Source of the DNA: Streptomyces cinnamoneus
Lineage (GTDB): Bacteria; Actinomycetota; Actinomycetes; Streptomycetales; Streptomycetaceae
Length of the DNA stretch: 64,000 bases
Reading direction: 5' to 3'
Assembly (NCBI RefSeq): GCF_002939475.1
Contig: NZ_PKFQ01000001.1
Span: 1,674,001-1,738,000 of the forward strand
The position numbers and the translations under genes were made by a program. Position 1 is the first letter of the stretch, and each line of letters starts with the position of its first letter. Below are positions 24,502 through 33,846 of this stretch, piece by piece. The notes under the pieces were generated by a model that saw nothing but the letters and a program-made list of their open reading frames with translations, had not been told where the DNA came from and did not search any database.

Positions 24502-26346
24502 GTGCTGCCCACCGACCGCCCCGCGCACAGACGCACCACCGCCACCGGTTTCCTCATAGCCGGCGCGCTCGCGGCGGGGCTCGTGACCCCCGCCCAGTCC
24601 GCGAGCGCCGCCGACGGATCCGGGGTGCGGATCCACGACATCCAGGGCACCACCCGCGTGTCGCCGCTCGCCGGGCAGCAGGTGCGGGACGTACCGGGCG
24701 TGGTGACGGCCGTCAAGGCCTTCGGCTCGGCGCGCGGCTTCTGGTTCCAGGACCCGGACCCCGACCACGACGCGGCGACCAGCGAGGGCGTCTTCGTCTT
24801 CACGGGGACGACCACGCCGGCCGTCGCCCCCGGCGACTCCGTTCTCGTGTCGGGCACGGTGGGCGAGTACTACCCCGGCGGCGAGGCCGCGGGGCTCCAG
24901 TCCGTCACCCAGCTGACCAAGGCCACCTGGACCGTCCGCTCCTCCGGCAACCCCCTGCCCGCCGCGGTGCGGCTGACGTCCTCGGCCGTCCCCGCCCGCT
25001 ACGCGCCGGACGCGCACGGCGGCTCCATCGAGAAGCTGCCGCTCAAGCCCGGCCGGTACGCCCTGGACCGCTACGAGTCCCTGGAGGGCATGCGGGTCGA
25101 GGTGCGCGACGCCGCCGTCGTCGGGGCCACCAACGAGCACAAGGAGCTGTGGGTCACCGCCGACCCCCGGCACGACCGCACCCGGCGCGGCGGCACGCTC
25201 TACGGCGCGTACGACGACCCCAACTCCGCCCGGGTGAAGGTCGCCTCGCTGATCCCCTTCGCCCAGCACCCCTTCCCGGTCGCCGACGTGGGGGACGCGC
25301 TGACCGGCACCACCGCCGGCCCGCTGGACTACGACAACTTCGGCGGCTACACCCTCCAGGCCACCGAGCTGGGCACCCTCGCCGACCACGAGCTCGCCCG
25401 TGAGACCACGCGCAAGCAGCGGTCCGACGAGCTTGCCGTCGCCACGTACAACGTGGAGAACCTCTCCCCCAAGACGCCGCAGGCCAAGTTCGACCGCCTG
25501 GCGGCCGCGCTCGTGACCAACCTCGCCTCGCCCGACGTCGTCGCGCTCGAGGAGGTCCAGGACGACGACGGCACGGTGAACGACGGCGTCGTGGACGCCG
25601 GGCAGACGCTGAAGAAGCTGACCGACGCGATCGCCGCGGCGGGCGGCCCGGCCTACCAGTGGCGGCAGATCAGCCCCGTCAACAACCAGGACGGCGGCCA
25701 GCCGGGCGGCAACATCCGCACCGCCTTCCTCTTCAACCCCGCGCGCGTCTCGTTCAAGGACGTCCCGGGCGGCGACGCCACCACGCCCGTCAAGGTCACC
25801 CGGGAGAACGGCAAGGCGGCGCTGTCCGCCTCCCCGGGCCGCGTGGCCCCGGCCGACGCGGCGTGGACGAACAGCCGCAAGCCGCTGGCCGGCCAGTTCT
25901 CCTTCCGGGGCCGGGACGTCTTCGTGGTCGCCAACCACTTCAACTCCAAGGGCGGCGACCAGGGCCTCGACAGCCGCTTCCAGCCGCCGGCGCGCTCGTC
26001 GGAGATCCAGCGCACCCAGCAGGCGCAGCTCGTCAACGGCTTCGTGAAGCAGCTCCTCGCGGCCGACAAGCACGCGAACGTCATCGTCGCCGGCGACCTC
26101 AACGACTACCAGTTCTCGCCCGCCCTGAAGGCCCTCACCGCGGGCTGCGTCCTGACGGACCAGGTCGACAGGCTGCCGAAGAAGGAACGGTACGGCTACG
26201 TCTACCAGGGCAACTCCCAGGTCCTGGACCACATGCTGACCAGCCGCCACATCGGCCGCGTCGACTACGACATCGTCCACATCAACGCGGAGTTCGCCGA
26301 CCAGGCGAGCGACCACGACCCCCAGGTGCTGCGCTGGCGCCCCTGA
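24502..26346 (+). CDS. secreted endonuclease/exonuclease/phosphatase family nuclease
   Basis: About 614 residues with a signal peptide (TGFLIAGALAAGLVTPAQSASA). Residues ~35-290 form an OB-fold-like N-terminal region (GFWFQDPDPDHDAATSEGVFVFTG, VAPGDSVLVSGTVGEY) seen in large extracellular nucleases. The C-terminal EEP domain has VATYNVENLSP, a catalytic glutamate in VVALEEVQDD, VVANHFNSKGGDQG, VIVAGDLNDYQFSP and the final SDHDPQ. It is expected to degrade extracellular nucleic acid and release phosphate or nucleotides. GTG 24502 follows CGGAGG at proper spacing. Confidence 0.92.
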   Translation: MLPTDRPAHRRTTATGFLIAGALAAGLVTPAQSASAADGSGVRIHDIQGTTRVSPLAGQQVRDVPGVVTAVKAFGSARGFWFQDPDPDHDAATSEGVFVFTGTTTPAVAPGDSVLVSGTVGEYYPGGEAAGLQSVTQLTKATWTVRSSGNPLPAAVRLTSSAVPARYAPDAHGGSIEKLPLKPGRYALDRYESLEGMRVEVRDAAVVGATNEHKELWVTADPRHDRTRRGGTLYGAYDDPNSARVKVASLIPFAQHPFPVADVGDALTGTTAGPLDYDNFGGYTLQATELGTLADHELARETTRKQRSDELAVATYNVENLSPKTPQAKFDRLAAALVTNLASPDVVALEEVQDDDGTVNDGVVDAGQTLKKLTDAIAAAGGPAYQWRQISPVNNQDGGQPGGNIRTAFLFNPARVSFKDVPGGDATTPVKVTRENGKAALSASPGRVAPADAAWTNSRKPLAGQFSFRGRDVFVVANHFNSKGGDQGLDSRFQPPARSSEIQRTQQAQLVNGFVKQLLAADKHANVIVAGDLNDYQFSPALKALTAGCVLTDQVDRLPKKERYGYVYQGNSQVLDHMLTSRHIGRVDYDIVHINAEFADQASDHDPQVLRWRP

Positions 26347-26474
26347 CCCCGAAGCTGTAGCCCTGCTTAGGGAATTCGGGCACAACAATTAAATAGACCT
26401 GTACGGTCGAAGGAGCCCAGAATCCGGTCGGGGCCGTGTCCGCGGCCCCGGTACCGATTCCGGAGTGTGACCCC

Positions 26475-27365
26475 ATGCCGCCCACCAGCCCCTTCGGCCG
26501 TACCGTCTGCGCGATGGTCACCCCCTTCACCCCGGACGGGGCGCTCGACCTGGACGGCGCACAGCGCCTGGCCGACCACCTCGTGTGCGAGGGGGGTTGC
26601 GACGGGCTCGTGCTGAGCGGCACCACCGGCGAGTCGCCGACGACGAGCGACGCGGAGAAGAGCGCGCTCGTCGCGGCCGTCGTCGAGGCCGTGGGAGACC
26701 GCGCGCGGATCACGGCCGGCGTCGGCTCGGCGAGCACCGCGCACACCGTGGAGCTGGCCCGGGCCGCCGAGAAGGCCGGGGCGCACGGGCTGCTGGTGGT
26801 CACCCCGTACTACAGCAGGCCGCCCCAGGAGGACGTCGCCGAGCACTTCCGCACGGTCGCCGACGCGACCGGGCTGCCGGTGATGCTGTACGACATCCCG
26901 GGCCGCACCGGCACGCGCGTCGAACCCGACACCATGCTCCGGGTGGCCGAGCACCCGCGGGTCGCCGGGGTCAAGGACTGCGCGTACGACCTGCTCGGCA
27001 GCGCGAAGGTGATCGCCGCGACCGGTCTCGCCTACTACTCCGGCTCGGAGGAACTGAACCTTCCGCTGCGGGCGGTGGGCGGCGTCGGCTACGTCAGCAC
27101 GGTCGCCAACGTCGCCGGCCCGGCGGTCGCCGCCGTCCTGGACGCCTACGACCGCGGCGCGAACGAGGAGGCGGCGCGGCTCCACCAGCGCACGCTGCCG
27201 CTGGTGGAGCTGATGATGGCCGCGGGCCTGCCCGGCACCGTCACGGCCAAGGCCCTGCTGGGCGCGCTGGGCCTGCCCGGCGGCCCGGTGCGGGCGCCCC
27301 TGCGGCCGGCGTCCGCCGAGCGCACCCGGGCGCTGCTGGCGGCGCGTGCGGAGCTGGGCCTGTAG
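26475..27365 (+). CDS. dapA: 4-hydroxy-tetrahydrodipicolinate synthase (DapA)
   Basis: A 296-residue TIM-barrel aldolase that condenses pyruvate with aspartate semialdehyde in lysine/diaminopimelate synthesis. The key motifs are present: LSGTTGESPTTSDAEK near residues 47-62, the catalytic tyrosine in VMLYDIPGRTG near 138, and the Schiff-base lysine in VAGVKDCAYD near 166. ATG 26475 follows a GGAG site. Streptomycetes often carry more than one dapA-like gene, so the physiological role could overlap with a paralogue, but convergent dapD next door supports DAP synthesis. The 128-bp leader is unusually AT-rich (AACAATTAAATAG). Confidence 0.93.
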   Translation: MPPTSPFGRTVCAMVTPFTPDGALDLDGAQRLADHLVCEGGCDGLVLSGTTGESPTTSDAEKSALVAAVVEAVGDRARITAGVGSASTAHTVELARAAEKAGAHGLLVVTPYYSRPPQEDVAEHFRTVADATGLPVMLYDIPGRTGTRVEPDTMLRVAEHPRVAGVKDCAYDLLGSAKVIAATGLAYYSGSEELNLPLRAVGGVGYVSTVANVAGPAVAAVLDAYDRGANEEAARLHQRTLPLVELMMAAGLPGTVTAKALLGALGLPGGPVRAPLRPASAERTRALLAARAELGL

Positions 27366-27380
27366 CGCCGCGCGCGAACG

Positions 27381-27419
27381 CCGGGAGGGCCGCACCCCCA
27401 GGGGGTGCGGCCCTCCCGG
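27381..27419. terminator. bidirectional terminator between dapA and dapD
   Basis: A near-perfect 19-bp palindrome: bases 27381-27399 (CCGGGAGGGCCGC then CCCCC) pair with 27401-27419. It lies 16 bp past the dapA stop and 8 bp past the dapD stop of the convergent gene. Confidence 0.9.
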
Positions 27420-27426
27420 TCACCGG

Positions 27427-28419
27427 TCAGTTGTGGCTGTGCAGCACCTCGTTGAGACCGCCCCAGCTGCTCTTGTAGGGGCGGGCCTCGACGGCGCCGG
27501 TGGTGGAGTTGCGGCGGAAGAGGATGTTGTCGGCGCCGGAGAGTTCCAGGGCCTTGACGACCTCGCCGTCGGGCAGGGTGACGCGGGTGCCGGCGGTGAC
27601 GTACAGGCCGGCCTCGACGACGCACTCGTCGCCGAGCGCGATGCCGATGCCGGACTCGGCGCCCAGCAGGCAGCGCTCCCCGATGGAGATGATCTGCTTG
27701 CCGCCGCCGGAGAGGGTGCCCATGGTGGAGGCGCCGCCACCGATGTCGGTGCCGTCGCCGACCACGACGCCCGCGCTGATGCGGCCCTCGACCATGGAGG
27801 TGCCGAGCGTGCCGGCGTTGAAGTTGACGAAGCCCTCGTGCATCACGGTGGTGCCGGAACCGAGGTGGGCGCCGAGGCGGACGCGGTCGGCGTCGGCGAT
27901 GCGGACGCCGGAGGGGACGACGTAGTCGGTCATGCGGGGGAACTTGTCCACGCTGGTCACCGACAGGTGCAGGCCCTCGGCGCGGGCGTTCAGGCGCGCC
28001 GCCTCGACGTGGTCGACGGCGACGGGGCCGATCGAGGTCCAGGCGACGTTGGCGAGCAGGCCGAACACGCCGTCCAGGTTCTGCCCGTGCGGCCGCACCA
28101 GGCGGTGCGAGAGCAGGTGCAGACGCAGGTAGACGTCGTGCGCGTCGAGCGGCTTGTCGTCGAGCGAGGCGATGACCGTGCGGACGGCCACGACGGTGAC
28201 GCCCCGGCGGGGGTCCGGGCCGACGGCCTTGACGGCGGCCTCGCCCAGCAGCTCGGCGGCCAGCTCGGCCGTGAGCGTCTCGGTGCCTGCCGGACCGGGC
28301 TCGGCGACCAGCTCGGGGGCGGGGTACCAGGTGTCGAGGACGGTGCCGTCCGTGGTGATCGTGGCGAGACCGGCGGCGACGGCGCCGGTGACAGGGGTGG
28401 TGGCAACAGCATCGGTCAT
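27427..28419 (-). CDS. dapD: tetrahydrodipicolinate N-succinyltransferase (DapD)
   Basis: A 330-residue trimeric enzyme of the left-handed beta-helix family; it succinylates tetrahydrodipicolinate on the way to meso-diaminopimelate for cell wall and lysine. The N-terminal domain contains [12 protein letters not shown]. The hexapeptide-repeat region spans about residues 170-290 ([35 protein letters not shown] is split across repeats), and the C-terminus has [18 protein letters not shown]. This long form is characteristic of actinobacteria. It is convergent with dapA and separated from it by a strong terminator, so the two are not one transcript. Confidence 0.95.
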   Translation of the reverse strand: MTDAVATTPVTGAVAAGLATITTDGTVLDTWYPAPELVAEPGPAGTETLTAELAAELLGEAAVKAVGPDPRRGVTVVAVRTVIASLDDKPLDAHDVYLRLHLLSHRLVRPHGQNLDGVFGLLANVAWTSIGPVAVDHVEAARLNARAEGLHLSVTSVDKFPRMTDYVVPSGVRIADADRVRLGAHLGSGTTVMHEGFVNFNAGTLGTSMVEGRISAGVVVGDGTDIGGGASTMGTLSGGGKQIISIGERCLLGAESGIGIALGDECVVEAGLYVTAGTRVTLPDGEVVKALELSGADNILFRRNSTTGAVEARPYKSSWGGLNEVLHSHN

Positions 28420-28574
28420 GTCCGAAAACCTAACCGGCGGGGCCCTCCCAAGGCGAACCGGTGCCCTCTCACGCCCGGCGGCCCGGAACGACGCGAATGG
28501 CCCAGCGTCACCAGCCGGTCGGAGCAGCCCGCGTGGCCACCGGGATCAAAGTCGACATATCCATTGAGGTGACA

Positions 28575-28603
28575 CCGGGGAGCGCGTCGTGTGTGCTCCC
28601 CGG
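28575..28603 (+). promoter_or_regulatory. leader hairpin upstream of the subtilisin-like protease gene
   Basis: CCGGGGAGC (28575-28583) pairs perfectly with GCTCCCCGG (28595-28603) around an 11-nt loop, 34 bp before the protease ATG. No plus-strand gene precedes it closely, so it is more likely a structured 5' leader or attenuator than a terminator. The remaining 28420-28637 interval shows no gene. Confidence 0.45.
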
Positions 28604-28637
28604 CCGACCGCTCCCCCTCGCTTCGAACGGATCCCGC

Positions 28638-29855
28638 ATGAAACCGCCGAGATACCGGCTCTGCGCGGCCGCGCTGATGCTGGCCCTCCCGCTGGCCGCC
28701 GCGCCGGCCGTCGCGGCCGAGCCCGCGCCCGGGCCCGACAGCACCGCCCGCCTCGCCCCGCTGCGGCAGACCTCGGGCCAGCCCGTGCCCGGCCACTACA
28801 TCGTCACGCTGCGCAAGGGATCCAGCCCCCGCACCCTGACCTCCCGCCTGGGCGTGGTCCCGGACTTCGTCTACACCCACGCTCTCACCGGCTTCGCCGC
28901 GACGCTCACCCCCGAGCAGCTGGAGGCCGTGCGCGGCGCGTCCGACGTGGAGGCGGTGGAAGAGGACGCGGTCTACTCCCAGGCCGACGAGGACGACGCG
29001 CCCGCCACCCGGACGCGGGCGCCGACGCAGTCCTGGGGCCTGGACCGGGTGGACCAGCACCGGCTGCCGCTCGACGGCCAGTTCAGCGAGGCCGCCACCG
29101 GCGAGGGCGGCACCGCCTACATCGTGGACACCGGCATCGACTACGGCCACCCCGAGTTCGGCGGCCGGGCCCGCAACGGCACCGACCTCGTCACCTCGGG
29201 CGGCGACGGCAAGGACTGCCCCTCCGGCAGCGGCCACGGCACCCATGTGGCGGGCGTCGTGGGGGGCGCGACCTACGGGGTGGCCCGCAAGGCGACGCTG
29301 GTGAGCGTCCGCGTGCTCGACTGCACCGGCCGGACGACCGCCGCCCGGGTCGCCGCCGCCTTCGAGTACGTGGCCGCGAACGCGCCGGCCGCCTCCGTGG
29401 TCAACGCCTCGCTCAGCGGCCCCCCGTCCCGCGCCATCGACACCGCCGTCGGCAACGTCGCCGCCAAGGGCGTGCTGCCCGTGGTCGCGGCCGGCAACAA
29501 CAACGACAGCGCCTGCGACCACTCCCCCTCCGGCGCCCTGGCCGCCCTGGCGGTGGGGGCCACCAACCAGAGGGACCAGATGACGGACTTCTCCAACTCC
29601 GGTCCGTGCGCCCGCATCCTCGCCCCCGGCGAGGACATCGTCTCGGCCGCGCCCGGCGGCGGCACCGCCACCAAGAGCGGCACGTCCCAGGCGTCCCCCT
29701 ACGTCACGGGCGTGGCGACGCTCTACAAGGCCCGCACGCCCAGCGCCACCTCGGACGCCGTGATCAAGTGGCTGGTCGAGCAGTCCACCAAGGACGTGGT
29801 GACCGACCTCAAGGCGGGCACCCCGAACCGCCTGCTGTTCACCGGCGGTCTCTGA
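28638..29855 (+). CDS. secreted S8 subtilisin-family serine protease
   Basis: A 405-residue preproprotein: signal peptide (MKPPRYRLCAAALMLALPL, cleavage near residue 31), an I9-type inhibitor propeptide (GHYIVTLRKGSSPRTL ... EAVEEDAVYSQ, about residues 55-125) and a peptidase domain with the triad Asp in AYIVDTGIDYGHPEFGG, His in GSGHGTHVAGVVGG and Ser in KSGTSQASPYVTGVA. The usual GTSMA is GTSQA here, as in some proteinase-K-like enzymes. The oxyanion Asn lies in VVAAGNNNDSAC. It is expected to be extracellular and self-processing. Confidence 0.95.
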   Translation: MKPPRYRLCAAALMLALPLAAAPAVAAEPAPGPDSTARLAPLRQTSGQPVPGHYIVTLRKGSSPRTLTSRLGVVPDFVYTHALTGFAATLTPEQLEAVRGASDVEAVEEDAVYSQADEDDAPATRTRAPTQSWGLDRVDQHRLPLDGQFSEAATGEGGTAYIVDTGIDYGHPEFGGRARNGTDLVTSGGDGKDCPSGSGHGTHVAGVVGGATYGVARKATLVSVRVLDCTGRTTAARVAAAFEYVAANAPAASVVNASLSGPPSRAIDTAVGNVAAKGVLPVVAAGNNNDSACDHSPSGALAALAVGATNQRDQMTDFSNSGPCARILAPGEDIVSAAPGGGTATKSGTSQASPYVTGVATLYKARTPSATSDAVIKWLVEQSTKDVVTDLKAGTPNRLLFTGGL

Positions 29856-29922
29856 TCCGGCGCCCGGGCCCGGGTACCGTTCGGGTGCGAGTGAGCCGTG
29901 CCGGACCAGGGGGGACCCGACG

Positions 29923-30945
29923 ATGAACCACCTGCCGTCCGAGTCGCGGCCGCACGAGCGGACCTTCCTGGGCTGGCCGCCGGCCGGCTCGGTGTGGGGG
30001 CGCTCCACCGCGGCCGTGCGCGAGGACGTCGCCGCCCTCGCCCGGACGATCGGGGAGTACGAGCCGGTCGTGCTGCTGGCCTCGCCCGAGGACGCGGCGG
30101 ACGCCGGACGGGCCTGCGGTGCGGCGGCCGCCGTCCTCCCCGTGCCCGTCGACGACCTGTGGCTGCGCGACACCGGCCCGGTCTTCGTCACCGGCGAGGA
30201 CGGCGGGCTGCGCGGCGTGGACTTCCGCTTCAACGGCTGGGGCGGCAAGCAGGAGCACGCCCGGGACGGCCTGGTCGCCTCCCGTCTCCTGGACCACTTC
30301 GGCATCCCCCGCGTCGAGTCCCCGGTCGTCGCCGAGGGCGGTTCCCTGGAGACCGACGGCGCCGGCACCCTCCTGGCGACCGAGAGCTCCCTGGTCAACG
30401 ACAACCGCAACCCGGGCCTGACCCGCGACGCCGTCGAACGCGCACTCACCGCCCTGCTGGGCCTGCGCAAGGTGATCTGGCTGGAGGGCGTGCGCGGCGA
30501 GGACGTCACCGACTGCCACGTCGACGCCCTCGCCCGCTTCGCCGGGCCGGCCACGGTCCTCCTGAGCCGCCCGCCCGCCGACGCGAGGCCCGACGTGTGG
30601 ACGCGGGTGTACGAGCGGGCCCGCACCGCCCTGGAGGCCGCCACGGACGCCGACGGCCGCGCGCTGGAGGTCATCGACCTGCCCGAGCCCGACCCCGCCG
30701 CCCTGGGCGACCGGGGACCCGACTTCCTCGGCAGCTACGTCAACTACTACCTGGCGGGAGGGGCGGGAGGGTCGGGTGGCGCCGTCATCGTCCCCCGCTT
30801 CGGCGACCGCCGCGCCGACGACGAGGCCGCCGCCCTGCTGGGCGCCCTCCACCCGGGCCGCGAGGTCCGCACCGTCGCCGTCCCGACGCTCGCCGAGGGC
30901 GGCGGCGGGATCCACTGCGCCACACAGCAGCAGCCCGCCTCCTGA
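29923..30945 (+). CDS. aguA: agmatine deiminase / peptidyl-arginine-deiminase-like protein
   Basis: A 340-residue guanidino-group-modifying enzyme that would hydrolyse agmatine to N-carbamoylputrescine and ammonia. Family motifs are ERTFLGWP near residue 12, DDLWLRDTGPVFV near 77-89, FNGWGGKQ near 103, VAEGGSLETDG, DCHVDALARF and the catalytic cysteine in GGGGIHCATQQQPA at the extreme C-terminus. The terminator hairpin overlaps its last codons. Whether the in vivo substrate is agmatine or another amidine is inference, and the symbol is tentative. Confidence 0.9.
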   Translation: MNHLPSESRPHERTFLGWPPAGSVWGRSTAAVREDVAALARTIGEYEPVVLLASPEDAADAGRACGAAAAVLPVPVDDLWLRDTGPVFVTGEDGGLRGVDFRFNGWGGKQEHARDGLVASRLLDHFGIPRVESPVVAEGGSLETDGAGTLLATESSLVNDNRNPGLTRDAVERALTALLGLRKVIWLEGVRGEDVTDCHVDALARFAGPATVLLSRPPADARPDVWTRVYERARTALEAATDADGRALEVIDLPEPDPAALGDRGPDFLGSYVNYYLAGGAGGSGGAVIVPRFGDRRADDEAAALLGALHPGREVRTVAVPTLAEGGGGIHCATQQQPAS

Positions 30946-30968
30946 CACCTGGTCGGGAGGCGGGCTGC
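30930..30968. terminator. bidirectional terminator overlapping the aguA stop codon
   Basis: GCAGCCCGCCTCC (30930-30942) pairs perfectly with GGAGGCGGGCTGC (30956-30968) around a 13-nt loop. Its left arm encodes the last residues of the deiminase, and it also lies 20 bp beyond the end of the suf operon, ending both transcripts. Confidence 0.88.
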
Positions 30969-30987
30969 CGGGGACGTACCGGTCGCG

Positions 30988-31329
30988 TCAGACGTTGAAG
31001 CCCAGCGCGCGGAGCTGCTCGCGGCCCTCGTCCGTGATCTTGTCGGGGCCCCACGGCGGCATCCAGACCCAGTTGATCCGGAGCTCGTTCACGATGCCCT
31101 CGGTGGCCGACTTCGCCTGGTCCTCGATGACGTCGGTCAGCGGGCAGGCCGCGGACGTCAGAGTCATGTCGAGGGTGGCGATGTTGGCGTCGTCGATGTG
31201 GATGCCGTAGATCAGGCCGAGGTTGACGACGTCGATGCCCAGCTCGGGGTCGACCACGTCGTAGAGGGCCTCGCGGACCTCCTCCTCCGTGGCCGGCTTG
31301 GTGGTGGTCACGTCTGCCTTGTCGGTCAT
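30988..31329 (-). CDS. sufT: SufT-type iron-sulfur assembly factor (MIP18/DUF59)
   Basis: A 113-residue protein whose DUF59 domain reads VREALYDVVDPELGIDVVNLGLIYG at about residues 18-42, with the conserved cysteine in TLTSAACPLTDVI near 69 and a C-terminal VWMPPWGPDKITDEGREQL. SufT proteins assist maturation or delivery of Fe-S clusters. The ATG at 31329 overlaps the sufU stop (ATGA). Upstream in-frame codons belong to sufU sequence, so the start is well fixed. It is the last gene of the suf operon. Confidence 0.93.
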   Translation of the reverse strand: MTDKADVTTTKPATEEEVREALYDVVDPELGIDVVNLGLIYGIHIDDANIATLDMTLTSAACPLTDVIEDQAKSATEGIVNELRINWVWMPPWGPDKITDEGREQLRALGFNV

Positions 31330-31799
31330 GCGGTCTTCCTTACCGTGCTTTCGGGGCCTTCGCCCAGCGCCTGGGCGGTCGCGTCCTTCCACGCCATCCA
31401 GCTCAGCAGAGCACACTTCACGCGTGCCGGGTACTTGGAGACGCCGGCGAACGCGACCGCGTCCTCCAGCACCTCCTCCATCGCGTCGTCCGGCTCGATG
31501 CGGCCCTTGGACTGCATCAGCTCCAGGAAGGTCTCCTGGATGCGCCGGGCCTCGCCGAGGTCCTTGCCGACCAGGAGTTCGTTGAGCACCGAGGCGCTGG
31601 CCTGGCTGATGGAGCAGCCCTGGCCCTCGTAGGAGACGTCCTCGACGGTCTCGCCGGCCATCCGCACGCGCAGGGTGATCTCGTCACCGCACGTCGGGTT
31701 GACGTGGTGCACCTCGGCGTCGCCGTCCCGCAGGCCCCGGCCGTGGGGATTCTTGTAGTGGTCCAGGATCACGTCCTGGTACATCGAATCAAGCTTCAC
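31326..31799 (-). CDS. sufU: SufU zinc-dependent sulfurtransferase
   Basis: A 157-residue IscU-like protein that accepts persulfide sulfur from SufS in actinobacteria and Firmicutes. The start GTGAAGCTTGATTCGATG gives VKLDSMYQDVILDHYKNPHG. The three conserved cysteines appear in VNPTCGDEITL (near 40), YEGQGCSISQASAS (near 66) and ARVKCALLSWMAW (near 128), with the preceding aspartate that completes the zinc site. It lies 19 bp after sufS and overlaps sufT. Confidence 0.95.
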   Translation of the reverse strand: MKLDSMYQDVILDHYKNPHGRGLRDGDAEVHHVNPTCGDEITLRVRMAGETVEDVSYEGQGCSISQASASVLNELLVGKDLGEARRIQETFLELMQSKGRIEPDDAMEEVLEDAVAFAGVSKYPARVKCALLSWMAWKDATAQALGEGPESTVRKTA

Positions 31800-31818
31800 T
31801 GTCCGCTGCCTCGTCCGC

Positions 31819-33078
31819 TCAGCCGAAGAAGTTCCGTACGTGCTCCAGGCCCTCGACCAGGGCGTCGACCTCGCCGGGGGTGGAGTACAGATAGAACGAC
31901 GCCCGCGTGGTCGCGGGAATTCCGTACCGCAGGCAGACGGGGCGCGCGCAGTGGTGGCCGACGCGTACCGCGATGCCCTGCTCGTCCAGCACCTGGCCCA
32001 CGTCGTGGGGGTGGATGTCGCCGAGGGTGAAGGACACGGCGGCACCGCGGTCCTCGGCCGTGGTGGGGCCGATGATGCGCAGGTCCGGGACCTCCTGGAG
32101 CCTGCGGATCGCGTACTCGGTGATCGCGTGCTCGTGGCGGGCGATGTTCTCCATGCCGATCGAGGTGAGGTAGTCCACCGCCGCGCCGAGGCCGACGGCC
32201 TGGGCGATCGGAGGCGTACCCGCCTCGAACTTGTGCGGCGCCGGGGCGTAGGTCGAGGAGTGCATCGAGACGGTCTCGATCATCTCGCCGCCGCCGAGGA
32301 ACGGCGGCAGGTCCTCGAGCAGCTCCTGGCGGCCCCACAGGACGCCGATGCCGTCGGGGCCGCACATCTTGTGGCCGGTGAAGGCCACGAAGTCGGCCTG
32401 GAGGGCCTGGACGTCCAGCGGCATGTGCGGGGCGGCCTGGGAGGCGTCGACGACGACCAGGGCGCCGACCTCCTGGGCGCGGCGGACGATCGCCTCGACC
32501 GGGTTGAGCGTGCCCAGGATGTTGGAGACCAGCACGAACGAGACGACCTTGGTCTTCTCGGTGATGACCTGGTCGATGTTCGACAGGTCCAGCCGGCCGT
32601 CGTCGGTGAGGCCGAACCACTTCAGCTTCGCGCCCGAGCGCTGCGCGAGCAGCTGCCACGGCACGATGTTGGAGTGGTGCTCCATCTCGGTGATGACGAT
32701 CTCGGTCTCGTGGTCCACGCGGTAGGGCTCGTCGGCCCAGGCCAGCATGTTCGCCACGAGGTTGAGGGACTCCGAGGCGTTCTTGGTGAAGATCACCTCG
32801 TCGCGGCTGGGGGCGTTGACGAATGCGGCGATCTTGTCGCGGGCGCCCTCATACAGCGCCGTGGCCTCCTCGGCGAGCACGTGCACGCCGCGGTGGACGT
32901 TGGCGTTGTGCCGCTCGTAGTGCTCGTTGAGCACATCGAGCACCTGGCGCGGCTTCTGGGAGGTCGCCGCGTTGTCCAGGTAGACGAGCTTCTTCCCGTC
33001 GTGGACCACGCGGTCCAGGATCGGGAAGTCCTTGCGGATCGCCTCGGTGTCGAGGAGGCCCGGCAGCAGTATGGTCAC
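31819..33078 (-). CDS. sufS: cysteine desulfurase SufS
   Basis: A 419-residue PLP enzyme that removes sulfur from cysteine as persulfide for cluster assembly. Group II features are VYLDNAATSQKPRQVLD near residue 32, HRGVHVLAEEAT, the PLP lysine in FVAFTGHKMCGPDGIGVLWG near 230-249, and the active-site cysteine in VRVGHHCARPVCLRYG near 375. The SufS start overlaps the sufC stop (ATGA), so the ATPase and desulfurase are co-translated. Confidence 0.96.
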   Translation of the reverse strand: MTILLPGLLDTEAIRKDFPILDRVVHDGKKLVYLDNAATSQKPRQVLDVLNEHYERHNANVHRGVHVLAEEATALYEGARDKIAAFVNAPSRDEVIFTKNASESLNLVANMLAWADEPYRVDHETEIVITEMEHHSNIVPWQLLAQRSGAKLKWFGLTDDGRLDLSNIDQVITEKTKVVSFVLVSNILGTLNPVEAIVRRAQEVGALVVVDASQAAPHMPLDVQALQADFVAFTGHKMCGPDGIGVLWGRQELLEDLPPFLGGGEMIETVSMHSSTYAPAPHKFEAGTPPIAQAVGLGAAVDYLTSIGMENIARHEHAITEYAIRRLQEVPDLRIIGPTTAEDRGAAVSFTLGDIHPHDVGQVLDEQGIAVRVGHHCARPVCLRYGIPATTRASFYLYSTPGEVDALVEGLEHVRNFFG

Positions 33079-33839
33079 GCGCTTACGCCACCCTTCACAT
33101 ATGCCTCGTAGCCCTCGTTCTCCAGCTTGTCGGCCAGCTCGGCGCCGCCGGACTCGACGACGCGGCCGTTCGCGAACACGTGCACGAAGTCGGGCTTGAT
33201 GTAGCGCAGGATGCGCGTGTAGTGAGTGATCAGCAGGGTGCCGACCTCACCGGTCTCGCGGACGCGGTTGACGCCCTCGGAGACGACGCGCAGGGCGTCG
33301 ACGTCCAGGCCGGAGTCGGTCTCGTCCAGGATCGCGATCTTGGGCTTGAGCAGCTCCAGCTGGAGGATCTCGTGGCGCTTCTTCTCACCGCCGGAGAAGC
33401 CCTCGTTGACGTTGCGCTCGGCGAAGGACGGGTCCATCTGGAGCTGCTCCATGGCGGCCTTGACCTCCTTCACCCAGGTGCGCAGCTTGGGGGCCTCGCC
33501 GCGGACGGCGGTGGCGGAGGTGCGCAGGAAGTTGGAGACCGAGACGCCGGGGACCTCGACCGGGTACTGCATGGCGAGGAAGACACCGGCGCGGGCGCGC
33601 TCGTCGACGGACATCTCCAGGACGTCCTCGCCGTCGAGGGTGACGGTGCCGCCGGTGATCGTGTACTTGGGGTGGCCCGCGAGGGAGTAGGCCAGGGTGG
33701 ACTTGCCGGAGCCGTTGGGGCCCATGATGGCGTGGGTCTCGCCCTGCTTCACGGTCAGGTCGACACCCTTGAGGATCTCCCGGGGGCCGTTCTCGGCCTC
33801 GACGGAGACGTGCAGGTCGTGGATCTCAAGCGTTGCCAT
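33075..33839 (-). CDS. sufC: Fe-S cluster assembly ATPase SufC
   Basis: A 254-residue ABC-type ATPase of the SufBCD scaffold. It has Walker A IMGPNGSGKSTLAYSL near residues 38-53, signature NEGFSGGEKKRHEILQ near 147-162, Walker B PKIAILDETDSGLDVDALR near 165-183 and the H-loop LLITHYTRIL. The replacement of LSGGQ by FSGGEKKR is characteristic of SufC. It starts 7 bp after the ferredoxin gene and overlaps sufS. Confidence 0.97.
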   Translation of the reverse strand: MATLEIHDLHVSVEAENGPREILKGVDLTVKQGETHAIMGPNGSGKSTLAYSLAGHPKYTITGGTVTLDGEDVLEMSVDERARAGVFLAMQYPVEVPGVSVSNFLRTSATAVRGEAPKLRTWVKEVKAAMEQLQMDPSFAERNVNEGFSGGEKKRHEILQLELLKPKIAILDETDSGLDVDALRVVSEGVNRVRETGEVGTLLITHYTRILRYIKPDFVHVFANGRVVESGGAELADKLENEGYEAYVKGGVSA

Positions 33840-33846
33840 GGGGAAC